A stretch of DNA of 10,385 nt from assembly GCA_008017255.1 (NCBI GenBank), contig SSHD01000135.1:1-10385 (forward strand). Reading direction: 5' to 3'. Under the pieces are notes generated by a model. It searched no databases. It saw only the letters and a list, made by a program, of their open reading frames with translations, and was not told the DNA's origin. The stretch is from Acinetobacter sp. Its GTDB lineage: Bacteria > Pseudomonadota > Gammaproteobacteria > Pseudomonadales > Moraxellaceae. Both the position numbers and the translations under genes were made by a program. Below are positions 1 to 6,570 of this stretch, piece by piece. Numbering within the stretch: position 1 is the first letter of the stretch; each line of letters opens with the position of its first letter.

Positions 1-894
1 CACCATTTGCGCATTGACCCCACTGTTGACTTGAGTAAAGTCCAATGGTGAAAAAGCAAATTGAACATCAAAATCTGCCAAAGCATAGTGCAAGCGCATT
101 GGGGCCGTCGCATCGTCCACGCGATGCAAACTGTCTGCACCATTGGGTTGCAAGTATAACTGCCACCCCTTGAGTAACGTAAATTGGCGTAATTGGTTGA
201 CATCATCCGCAGTTAATTCACCCAAATGACGAATCAACAGTGCAACTTCGGTATCGCCCATTGCCAATTCAAGATGACCAATTTGCGCTTTACCCGCGAG
301 ATTTTCCAGCAGGGTTTTTAATTCAGGCAAACTTGCCGATAAACTTTTATCCAAAACACTACAGTGCTGAATGGTGGTTAAATGATGACTATGATGCTCT
401 CGAAAGCCCATCAACAAACGATCTTGTTTGGCATTATAACGCACCCCGATGCGAGTCCGACGACGATAATCCGCCTGCTTCGAGCGAATCGGCGCTAACC
501 ATTGTTCAGGTTGCAAACCAGCAAAATGTTGCAGGTGCGACTGTAAAACATTTTGCTTTAAGCGTATCTGCTCATCTGGATGCATGTGCTGTAAGCTACA
601 ACCGCCACACACGCCAAAATGCGCACAAATCGGCTCAATTCGCTCCGCTGCGGCATCGCTTTGCAGCACCAACATATCGGCTTCTTCTAAGCGTGAAGTT
701 TGATGGCGAATTTTAGCCTGCACCGTTTCACCCAACATGGCATAACGAATAAATACTTTCTTGCCGTGCTTTTCTTGAGGATGGTCAGGATGGGTTCCAT
801 AATGCGCAATCCCACGCCCTTCATGCGAATAGGCTTCAATTTTAAACGGATAAATCAGGTGCTGAGCAGGGCGGCGTTTGGCTTTATGTTTCAA
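1..894 (-). CDS. rlmD: RlmD, 23S rRNA (uracil-1939-C5)-methyltransferase, C-terminal part outside the window
   Basis: RlmD uses SAM to make m5U1939 in 23S rRNA. The minus strand reads open from position 894 to the window edge, giving 298 residues; the family is usually about 430-450, so the SAM-binding domain and catalytic Cys lie beyond position 1. Residues about 14-80 form a TRAM-like RNA-binding domain ([16 protein letters not shown]). A [4Fe-4S] motif follows: C90, C96 and C99 ([10 protein letters not shown]) with C178 as fourth ligand. The arginine-rich [12 protein letters not shown] and the [10 protein letters not shown] stretch also match RlmD. There is no ATG; the start is taken as TTG at 894, because an in-frame TAG (904-906) lies just upstream and TTG gives the expected [14 protein letters not shown] N-terminus. 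A weak AGG lies 8 bases before it. It is the third gene of the cysM-exonuclease-rlmD set. Confidence 0.93.
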   Translation of the reverse strand, partial: MKHKAKRRPAQHLIYPFKIEAYSHEGRGIAHYGTHPDHPQEKHGKKVFIRYAMLGETVQAKIRHQTSRLEEADMLVLQSDAAAERIEPICAHFGVCGGCSLQHMHPDEQIRLKQNVLQSHLQHFAGLQPEQWLAPIRSKQADYRRRTRIGVRYNAKQDRLLMGFREHHSHHLTTIQHCSVLDKSLSASLPELKTLLENLAGKAQIGHLELAMGDTEVALLIRHLGELTADDVNQLRQFTLLKGWQLYLQPNGADSLHRVDDATAPMRLHYALADFDVQFAFSPLDFTQVNSGVNAQMV

Positions 895-903
895 AAGTTT
901 GAC

Positions 904-1725
904 CTATGGTTGCGGTGCAAAAGTGGCGGCGGTAAATACAGTATATTGCGCTGTCTGCTGCCATACTTGTAAAAATTCCGCCTGTTGCGTTTGAGTATGT
1001 AAATAATCCACCGTGCTTTGAATCCATTGCTGATGATCTTGTGGTTTAAGTTGCCCTTTTAACAACATCCAACGCACATATACCAACCACGTATTCAGCA
1101 CATCGCCTTCACAATAACGGGTCAGCTTCGACCATTGTTCGGTGCGAACATATTCAGGGACATGATACCCCGATTCGCCACGCTTGCCCGGAAAACCTAA
1201 CAAACAGGCAATATCATCTAGTTTTTGAAAATGCCGCCCATTGAACATTGCCATCACATCCATTAAATCGACATGGCGATGATGATAGCGATTTTGGTAA
1301 TTATTAAAGCGTTTTTGCTGATCAATTTCGCCCTGATCAAATAAACTCGGCGCAGACAAGCCATGATACATGGCACGAAATAAAATCACTGGCAAATCAA
1401 ACTGTGAACCATTCCAACTGACCAAAGTCGGCTGTTTTTTGTCAAAAATAGAGAGAAATTTGCTGAGTATTTCCGCTTCAGAATACTGCTCGCGGCTAAA
1501 AGAAAATAAGCGCATGCCTTTCTCATCTATCCATAGCCCCGAAATACACACAATTTCATGCAAAGGCAGTCGTTGAAAATCCATGCCCGATTCTTGACGG
1601 CGGATTTTACTCAACGCCTGCTCTACATCGGCTTCGGGCATATCGAGATGATACAGATGCGCCCCCGCCTTTAAATCGGTCAAGGTTTCAATATCAAACA
1701 CTAAAATCGGTAAACGTAAATTCAT
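904..1725 (-). CDS. Predicted 3'-5' exonuclease, PolB-like DEDDy family
   Basis: The 273-residue protein has the motif set of the predicted 3'-5' exonucleases related to the DNA polymerase B proofreading domain. Exo I is FDIET with D11 and E13. Exo II is SWNGSQFDLP with D110. Exo III is RYCEGDVLNT with Y204 and D208, the Y-x3-D spacing of the DEDDy subgroup. These carboxylates should bind two metal ions and remove nucleotides from 3' ends. It consists essentially of the nuclease domain, with no polymerase domain, and the cellular substrate is unknown. The start is ATG at 1725, with a modest purine stretch (GAAGAG) about 12 bases upstream. It lies 87 bp after cysM, with a palindromic repeat between them, and stops 9 bases before the rlmD start. 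No signal peptide or membrane segment is seen. Confidence 0.88.
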   Translation of the reverse strand: MNLRLPILVFDIETLTDLKAGAHLYHLDMPEADVEQALSKIRRQESGMDFQRLPLHEIVCISGLWIDEKGMRLFSFSREQYSEAEILSKFLSIFDKKQPTLVSWNGSQFDLPVILFRAMYHGLSAPSLFDQGEIDQQKRFNNYQNRYHHRHVDLMDVMAMFNGRHFQKLDDIACLLGFPGKRGESGYHVPEYVRTEQWSKLTRYCEGDVLNTWLVYVRWMLLKGQLKPQDHQQWIQSTVDYLHTQTQQAEFLQVWQQTAQYTVFTAATFAPQP

Positions 1726-1739
1726 TTTAGGATCTCTTC

Positions 1740-1812
1740 AAATCCCTCCCAACCTCCCTTTTATAAAGGGAGGAGTTCCCCTCTTTTTAAAAGAGGGGCT
1801 TAGGGGGAGATT
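1740..1812. repeat. Intergenic palindromic repeat, two adjacent hairpins
   Basis: Two C/T-rich hairpins sit side by side. The first has a 9-bp stem, 1753-1761 pairing with 1765-1773, and a 3-base loop. The second has a perfect 10-bp stem, 1778-1787 pairing with 1789-1798 around one base, so a real loop would open a few pairs. Imperfect outer arms (AATCCCTCCC near 1741 and GGGGGAGATT near 1803-1812) are roughly inverted copies, so the whole can fold as a cruciform. It ends exactly at the cysM stop codon. No U-tract follows either stem, so it is not a standard intrinsic terminator. Units of this composition are common between genes in Acinetobacter; that is from memory. Confidence 0.75.
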
Positions 1813-2736
1813 CTAGTCTTGAACAGAGAATAAACCTGTCGATAAGTAACGATCGCCACGGTCGCAAATAATACAAACAATGACTGCATCGGGCGTTTCC
1901 GCCGCTATTTTCAGCGAAGCCCACACCGCTGCACCCGATGACGTACCGGCGCTAATACCTTCTTTACGCGCCAATAGGCGCATGGTTTTTTCGGCTTCAA
2001 TTTGTGGAATATCAATAATGCGATCGACCCGACTGCGGTCAAAAATGGTTGGTAAATAGGCTTCCGGCCAACGGCGAATACCCGCAATACTTGCGCCATC
2101 TTCAGGTTGTAACCCGACGATTTTAATCTTTGGGTTTTGTTGTTTCAGATATTTTGACACCCCCATAATGGTGCCAGTAGTGCCCATAGAACTGACAAAA
2201 TGGGTGATTTTACCGCCCGTTTGCTGCCAAATTTCTGGGCCTGTGGTTAAGTAATGTGCCTCGACATTGTCTGGATTACCAAACTGATTCAACACCAAAC
2301 CTTGACCTTCGGCTTGCATTTGCATGGCTAAGTCACGCGCACCTTCCATACCTTGTTGCTGGGTCACTTCAATTAATTCTGCGCCATAAGCCAACATAGC
2401 ATCTTTACGTTCTTGGCTCATATTGTTAGGCATAATCAGTTTAATTTTATAACCACGCATGGCGGCAACCATCGCCAAAGCAATACCAGTATTGCCACTG
2501 GTGGCTTCAATAAGCGTATCGCCAGGTTGAATTTGACCACGCTTTTCGGCTTGCACAATCATATTATAAGCAGGGCGATCTTTAACTGAACCGGCTGGAT
2601 TATTACCTTCCAATTTCGCCAATACCGTTGCTTGAGTACCACTCGCCAAACGCTGTAAACGCACTAAAGGGCTTTTCCCAACATAATAATCGAGTAAAAA
2701 ATGGTCTGCTAAAAAATCCATTTGCGTATTGGTCAT
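1813..2736 (-). CDS. cysM: CysM, cysteine synthase B (O-acetylserine sulfhydrylase B)
   Basis: CysM is a PLP enzyme that makes L-cysteine from O-acetyl-L-serine and sulfide, or S-sulfocysteine from thiosulfate. In the 307-residue form, NPAGSVKDR carries the PLP lysine K52, TSGNTG (79-84) binds the substrate carboxylate, and GTTGT (185-189) cradles the PLP phosphate. IRRWPEAYLP and CDRGDRYLSTGLF are typical of CysM rather than CysK, and the length fits (E. coli CysM is 303). The reading frame is open upstream to a GTG at 2796, but those 20 codons (MQCCSFLLTIVATLSSVLN) have no counterpart in the family. A likely -10 element lies inside them, so ATG 2736 is preferred; ATG 2721 is a weaker alternative. 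The gene heads the minus-strand unit and is divergent from barA. No operator for CysB could be identified. Confidence 0.95.
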   Translation of the reverse strand: MTNTQMDFLADHFLLDYYVGKSPLVRLQRLASGTQATVLAKLEGNNPAGSVKDRPAYNMIVQAEKRGQIQPGDTLIEATSGNTGIALAMVAAMRGYKIKLIMPNNMSQERKDAMLAYGAELIEVTQQQGMEGARDLAMQMQAEGQGLVLNQFGNPDNVEAHYLTTGPEIWQQTGGKITHFVSSMGTTGTIMGVSKYLKQQNPKIKIVGLQPEDGASIAGIRRWPEAYLPTIFDRSRVDRIIDIPQIEAEKTMRLLARKEGISAGTSSGAAVWASLKIAAETPDAVIVCIICDRGDRYLSTGLFSVQD

Positions 2737-2764
2737 GTTCAACACCGAGCTTAAGGTGGCGACT

Positions 2765-2770
2765 ATTGTA
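2765..2770 (-). promoter_or_regulatory. Candidate -10 box for cysM
   Basis: Read on the minus strand, TACAAT matches the sigma70 -10 consensus at five of six positions and lies 28 bases upstream of ATG 2736. This would give a leader of about 20 bases. No good -35 hexamer is seen 16-18 bases further up, so a bound activator (CysB would be a natural guess) may be needed. This is inference from sequence only. Confidence 0.35.
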
Positions 2771-2821
2771 AGCAAAAAACTACAGCACTGCATCACTTTT
2801 AGCCCGTGCGGTACGCTCGCT

Positions 2822-2850
2822 TTTCACAAAGCATGCTAAGATGTTTCACA
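2822..2850 (+). promoter_or_regulatory. Candidate extended -10 promoter for barA, flanked by a TTTCACA direct repeat
   Basis: TGCTAAGAT at 2834-2842 fits an extended -10 (TGn plus TAAGAT at 2837-2842, four of six to consensus). Transcription would start near 2849, about 24 bases before the barA ATG. No -35 is recognisable. Two exact copies of TTTCACA, at 2822-2828 and 2844-2850, are 22 bp apart start to start, about two helical turns, and flank the -10. This would suit a dimeric regulator, but a 7-bp repeat in AT-rich DNA can also be chance. Confidence 0.35.
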
Positions 2851-2872
2851 GAATGATAAATCTGACCGCACT

Positions 2873-5686
2873 ATGTCAAATTTCTATAAAACCTTATCAA
2901 AACATTTCAAGCTAAATCATGCTTACGGACAACTCATTGCACTGGTTTTACTGCCTATTGCAATTATGGCGGCTGTGGGTTTTTACTGGGTTAGCACAGA
3001 AACCACCCGCGCCGCACAACAGCAACAACAGTCCGATGCGGCTGCGATTTTGGCACGTTACCAACCCACCGCCATTGAATTACTGCAACTGATTCAACGG
3101 CAACCTGACCAATACGCTCACGCACAAAACATCATGCAAAAAATGTTTGATGAAAAAAATTTACAACGTGCGGTACTGATCGATCAGCGTGGTAAAACAT
3201 ATTTAAGTATCGGTTATCAAAACAATCGCTTTTGGCCACGCTTTCCGAAACAAGCAGATTCGCTTGGCCCGATTGTGCATAATAAAAATAGCTTGTACGG
3301 CACAAAACTCGACCCGAAAAACCCCAATTCAATTTGGCTCATGATTGAACTGGACAACCAACCATTGCTGTTAGCAAAATATAAAATCTGGTTAGCGATG
3401 GCAGTGACTGTGCTAAGCACCTTATTGATTTTACTGTTTTGTTTGAATATTTTCTCACGCCGTTGGCTCGCGCCGCTGTATGAAATTCGCATGCAGTTAC
3501 AGCGCTTAAATGCCGACAGTTTAGATCAACATTTTTTAGTCAACAGCACTGGCGAATTACGCCTACTGCAACGCGATATTGCCAATGTCGTTAAGCGTTT
3601 GCACTTTAGTTTCTTAGAGCTAAAAGAACACACCGAACAAACCGAAGAAGACTTGCGCCGCACCTTAGACACACTGGAAGTGCAAAACATTACCTATCGT
3701 CAAGCACGCGACCAAGCCATTTCATCCAACCAGTCAAAGTCGGTGTTTTTGGCTAATATCAGCCATGAATTACGCACCCCACTGAACAGTATTGACGGTT
3801 TTATTCATTTATTATTGCGCCAACAAAGTTTAAGCAATGAGCAAAATTTATATTTACAAACCATCCGCAAATCTTCAGCGCATTTATTGGCACTGATTAA
3901 CGACGTACTGGATTTTTCTAAAATTGATGCTGGAAAATTAGAACTCGAAACTGCACCGTTTAATTTAGAAGAAGCCATTTTTGATGTGATGGATATGCTG
4001 TCGCCTTTGGCAGCGCAAAAACACATCAACATGGCATTTTACTATGCCGAAGAATTGCCACAGCAAGTGGTGGGCGATGCACTGCGCTTTAAACAAATTT
4101 TGACCAACCTCATTTCTAACGCCATTAAATTTACCCCAGAGGGTGAAATTATTGTGCGGGTACGGATGGAAGATGATGAAATTAATCAATGCTTATTACA
4201 CTTTAGCGTACAAGACAGCGGCATTGGTTTAAGCGGTACTGATCGTAAAAAATTGTTTGAGTCGTTCTCGCAAGGTGATACCTCGGTCACACGTCAGTTT
4301 GGTGGTACGGGGTTGGGTTTAGCCATTTCTAAACAACTGGTGCACCTCATGCACGGTCAAATTGGTTTTGAAGACAACCAAGAACGTGCCCCAACCGAAA
4401 AAGGCGCTACTTTTTGGTTTACAGCCAGCTTTCAGGTCGAACAAAATGAGCCGTTGCCACAAACACAGTTTAGCCATTTAGGGGTGGTGTCTTATTTGGC
4501 ACATCCTGCCACTGCCAGCGTACTACGTTCCTACTTAGAAAATTATCAAGTGGCGCATATCGAAACGCAGTCCATTTTGGATTTATTTAGCCGACTCAAT
4601 CAGCTCAGTCAGCAAGATAATACGTGGTTGATTGTCGATCATAGCGGCGACACCGAAGCCTTACTGAAAGAAATTCGTCAGCGCTATCAGGGCAATTTAG
4701 CCGTCTATGGTTATCAAATGAGCCTAGACCTGAACATGCTAAATGAATATCGCGCGCGTCCGCTGTATCAACCCTTAAGCCGCCGTGAACTCATTCAACT
4801 GTTGGGCAATCAACCAATTTTTGAAGCAGCACCGCAAGTCTTTAATGGGCAAGGTCTGCATGTATTGGCGGTGGACGATCACCTGCCGAATCTGATCGTT
4901 CTCGAAGCGTTATTGGGTGAGTTAAATGTTACCACCAGCAAAGCCTTAAGCGGGCAAAAAGCACTGGAGATGATTCAACAACGCATTGACCAACAAGCAG
5001 CGCCGTATGATTTAGTGTTTATGGATATTCAAATGCCTGTGATGTCAGGTATTGATACCACCCGCGCCATTCGTTCCTTAGAGTCGACATTAGACACAGA
5101 CATGCAGCTGCCGATCATTGCCTTAACCGCACATGCTCTGGCCGATGAAAAACAAAAATTGCTGAAAGTCGGCATGAATGACTATGTCACCAAGCCGATT
5201 CAAATGGAGCAAATTATTCAAATTTTGACCCATTGGACCAAGAACAATTTTGCTGCAAAAACCATCCACCACCAACCAAATGTTGCACTAGAAGCCATTG
5301 ACCCAGATATACTCAATTGGCAACAAAGCGTGCAATTGGCGGCGAATAAAGAAGATTTGGCGCAAGACCTGCTGCGAATGCTCGTCGATAGTTTTGATAC
5401 CGAATTGGCTGAAATGCAACAACTGATTGAACTGGAAGACTTTCCGCAACTTGAGCATGTGTTACATCGTTTATATGGTGCAACCCGCTATGTGGGCACA
5501 CCACGTTTGCAACGTGTTTCGGGTGAGTTTGAACAATTTGTGTCTATGCTGCGCAAAGAGCGGCGTTGTGCAGATAACGCTTTTATTCAAGAAACACAGT
5601 TACGCTTTGAAAACTTGCATGTTGCCATTACCGAGATAAAACATGCCGCAAGCACACTGCTACATGCGCAGGAAAATGCAGGTTAA
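2873..5686 (+). CDS. barA: BarA/GacS-type hybrid sensor histidine kinase
   Basis: This 937-residue inner-membrane hybrid kinase should phosphorylate a UvrY/GacA-type response regulator through a His-Asp-His relay; the system usually acts through small RNAs and CsrA. Domains in order are: TM1 about 21-40; periplasmic sensor 41-168; TM2 about 172-194; HAMP about 195-248; coiled linker to 285; HisKA with H298 in FLANISHELRTPLN; HATPase with N-box N412/N416, DSGIGL (448-453) and GGTGLGLAISK (477-487); a degenerate receiver about 535-650; an intact receiver about 662-785 with D668/D669, phospho-acceptor D718 in FMDIQMP, T752 and K774; and Hpt with H865 in HRLYGATRYVGTPRL. The order and length match E. 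coli BarA. The ATG at 2873 has no clear Shine-Dalgarno. No response regulator gene lies in the window, as is usual for BarA/GacS. Confidence 0.96.
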   Translation: MSNFYKTLSKHFKLNHAYGQLIALVLLPIAIMAAVGFYWVSTETTRAAQQQQQSDAAAILARYQPTAIELLQLIQRQPDQYAHAQNIMQKMFDEKNLQRAVLIDQRGKTYLSIGYQNNRFWPRFPKQADSLGPIVHNKNSLYGTKLDPKNPNSIWLMIELDNQPLLLAKYKIWLAMAVTVLSTLLILLFCLNIFSRRWLAPLYEIRMQLQRLNADSLDQHFLVNSTGELRLLQRDIANVVKRLHFSFLELKEHTEQTEEDLRRTLDTLEVQNITYRQARDQAISSNQSKSVFLANISHELRTPLNSIDGFIHLLLRQQSLSNEQNLYLQTIRKSSAHLLALINDVLDFSKIDAGKLELETAPFNLEEAIFDVMDMLSPLAAQKHINMAFYYAEELPQQVVGDALRFKQILTNLISNAIKFTPEGEIIVRVRMEDDEINQCLLHFSVQDSGIGLSGTDRKKLFESFSQGDTSVTRQFGGTGLGLAISKQLVHLMHGQIGFEDNQERAPTEKGATFWFTASFQVEQNEPLPQTQFSHLGVVSYLAHPATASVLRSYLENYQVAHIETQSILDLFSRLNQLSQQDNTWLIVDHSGDTEALLKEIRQRYQGNLAVYGYQMSLDLNMLNEYRARPLYQPLSRRELIQLLGNQPIFEAAPQVFNGQGLHVLAVDDHLPNLIVLEALLGELNVTTSKALSGQKALEMIQQRIDQQAAPYDLVFMDIQMPVMSGIDTTRAIRSLESTLDTDMQLPIIALTAHALADEKQKLLKVGMNDYVTKPIQMEQIIQILTHWTKNNFAAKTIHHQPNVALEAIDPDILNWQQSVQLAANKEDLAQDLLRMLVDSFDTELAEMQQLIELEDFPQLEHVLHRLYGATRYVGTPRLQRVSGEFEQFVSMLRKERRCADNAFIQETQLRFENLHVAITEIKHAASTLLHAQENAG

Positions 5687-5706
5687 CATGACTGCCCTGT
5701 CATGTT
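5685..5706. repeat. Inverted repeat overlapping the barA stop codon
   Basis: AACATGAC (5685-5692) and GTCATGTT (5699-5706) are perfect 8-bp arms around a 6-base loop, and they include the last two bases of the barA TAA. No U-run follows, so it is a poor intrinsic terminator. It could be a weak barA 3' hairpin or an operator just upstream of the next gene's possible promoter. Confidence 0.45.
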
Positions 5707-5731
5707 GTAAAGCAATAACTCATGCTATGCT
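5705..5731 (+). promoter_or_regulatory. Weak candidate promoter for the crotonase operon
   Basis: TGCTATGCT at 5723-5731 reads as an extended -10 (TGn plus TATGCT). TTGTAA at 5705-5710 is a possible -35, but the 15-bp spacer is short. The start point would be near 5738, about 23 bases before the crotonase ATG. It overlaps the right arm of the inverted repeat at 5685-5706, so a protein bound there could block it. Readthrough from barA is equally possible. Confidence 0.3.
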
Positions 5732-5760
5732 GCCGCAACTAAACTACAAGAGTCAGGTCT

Positions 5761-6549
5761 ATGGCACTATTACGCATTGAAAAAAATAATGGCATCGCAA
5801 CCGTTTATTTAAACCGCCCAGATAAACGCAATGCCATGACTTTTGCTCTACTCAAAGAACTGGTTGCAACTGCAAAAAAAATTGAAAAAGACCGTTCCAT
5901 TCGCTGTGTAATTTTAACTGGCGAAGCGCAAGTATTTAGCGCAGGCATTGATTTATCTGACCTGAAGAATCCTAAAAACACTGCATTTGCAGCATGGGAA
6001 CTGATTAAACCCGGTCAAAGTCTGTTCCAAAAAGCCTTTTTAATTTGGCAAAACCTGCCAATTCCAGTCATTGCTGCCATTGAGGGTTATTGCTTTGGTG
6101 CGGGTATGCAGTTGGCACTCGCAGCAGACATTCGTGTGGCGCACCCTGCAACCAAAATGTCGATTATGGAAAGTCGTTGGGGCTTAGTACCCGACATGGG
6201 ACTCACGCGCTCATTAAAAGGTTTGATTGGTTTTGATTTAGCCAAAGAATTAACCCTGACCGCACGTATTTTCGATGCGAAATACGGCAAAGAAATTGGT
6301 TTGATTACCCATTTAGACGAACAACCACTGACCAAAGCACAAACCATTGCCGAAGAAATGCTACAACGCTCACCCGATGCACTGATGGCAGCAAAACGTG
6401 TGCTTGATGCCATGCAACACCAGCCGCAAAAAGCCTTGCGCCTAGAAAAATTATGGCAATTGAAATTGTTATTTGGCAAAAACAGCGGCATCGCACGTAA
6501 AAAAGACAAGAACCCAGAGGTTCAGTTCTTACCACGCCAGTACAAATAA
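5761..6549 (+). CDS. Crotonase-superfamily protein (enoyl-CoA hydratase/isomerase family)
   Basis: This is a 262-residue soluble crotonase fold, the normal length, expected to bind an acyl-CoA thioester. The N-terminal LNRPDKRNAM, the oxyanion-hole segments FSAGIDLSDL (59-68) and GYCFGAGMQLALAADIRVA (109-127), and MESRWGLVPDMG (136-147) all fit. By hand alignment with rat enoyl-CoA hydratase, catalytic Glu144 falls on Q117, while Glu164 is kept as E137. D145 sits where dienoyl-CoA isomerase has Asp204. So it is probably not a standard hydratase; an isomerase or another crotonase activity is possible, and the substrate is unknown. The C-terminal tail from about 245 (basic, KKDKNPEVQF) suits the trimer-forming helices. 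AAGAG lies 8 bases before the ATG. It is the first of three closely spaced genes, 21 bp from the next. Confidence 0.88.
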   Translation: MALLRIEKNNGIATVYLNRPDKRNAMTFALLKELVATAKKIEKDRSIRCVILTGEAQVFSAGIDLSDLKNPKNTAFAAWELIKPGQSLFQKAFLIWQNLPIPVIAAIEGYCFGAGMQLALAADIRVAHPATKMSIMESRWGLVPDMGLTRSLKGLIGFDLAKELTLTARIFDAKYGKEIGLITHLDEQPLTKAQTIAEEMLQRSPDALMAAKRVLDAMQHQPQKALRLEKLWQLKLLFGKNSGIARKKDKNPEVQFLPRQYK

Positions 6550-6570
6550 TCCATACTTGAGTATTTCCAC

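Noticed and set aside
240..972. Plus-strand open frames of 158 and 90 codons over the left end
   Set aside because: They lie antisense to rlmD, whose minus-strand translation has the Fe-S motif and family sequence. They have no recognisable domain or ribosome site.
2864..2872. TGACCGCACT just before barA resembles the Haemophilus DNA uptake signal (reverse of AGTGCGGTCA)
   Set aside because: Only one near copy is present, it lacks the final base of the nine-base core, and Acinetobacter-like hosts are not known to use this signal.
5874..5881. Run of eight A in the crotonase gene as a possible slippage or phase-variation site
   Set aside because: It encodes ordinary lysine codons in an AT-rich gene. 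The frame is intact on both sides and nothing suggests switching.
6087..6535. Minus-strand open frames of 140 and 76 codons inside the crotonase gene
   Set aside because: They are shadows of a conserved coding region on the other strand, with cysteine-rich compositions typical of antisense translation.
6553..6564. ATACT-TG-AGTAT inverted repeat between the crotonase and dehydrogenase genes
   Set aside because: Five-base arms with a two-base loop are expected by chance in AT-rich DNA, and no terminator or operator feature accompanies it.
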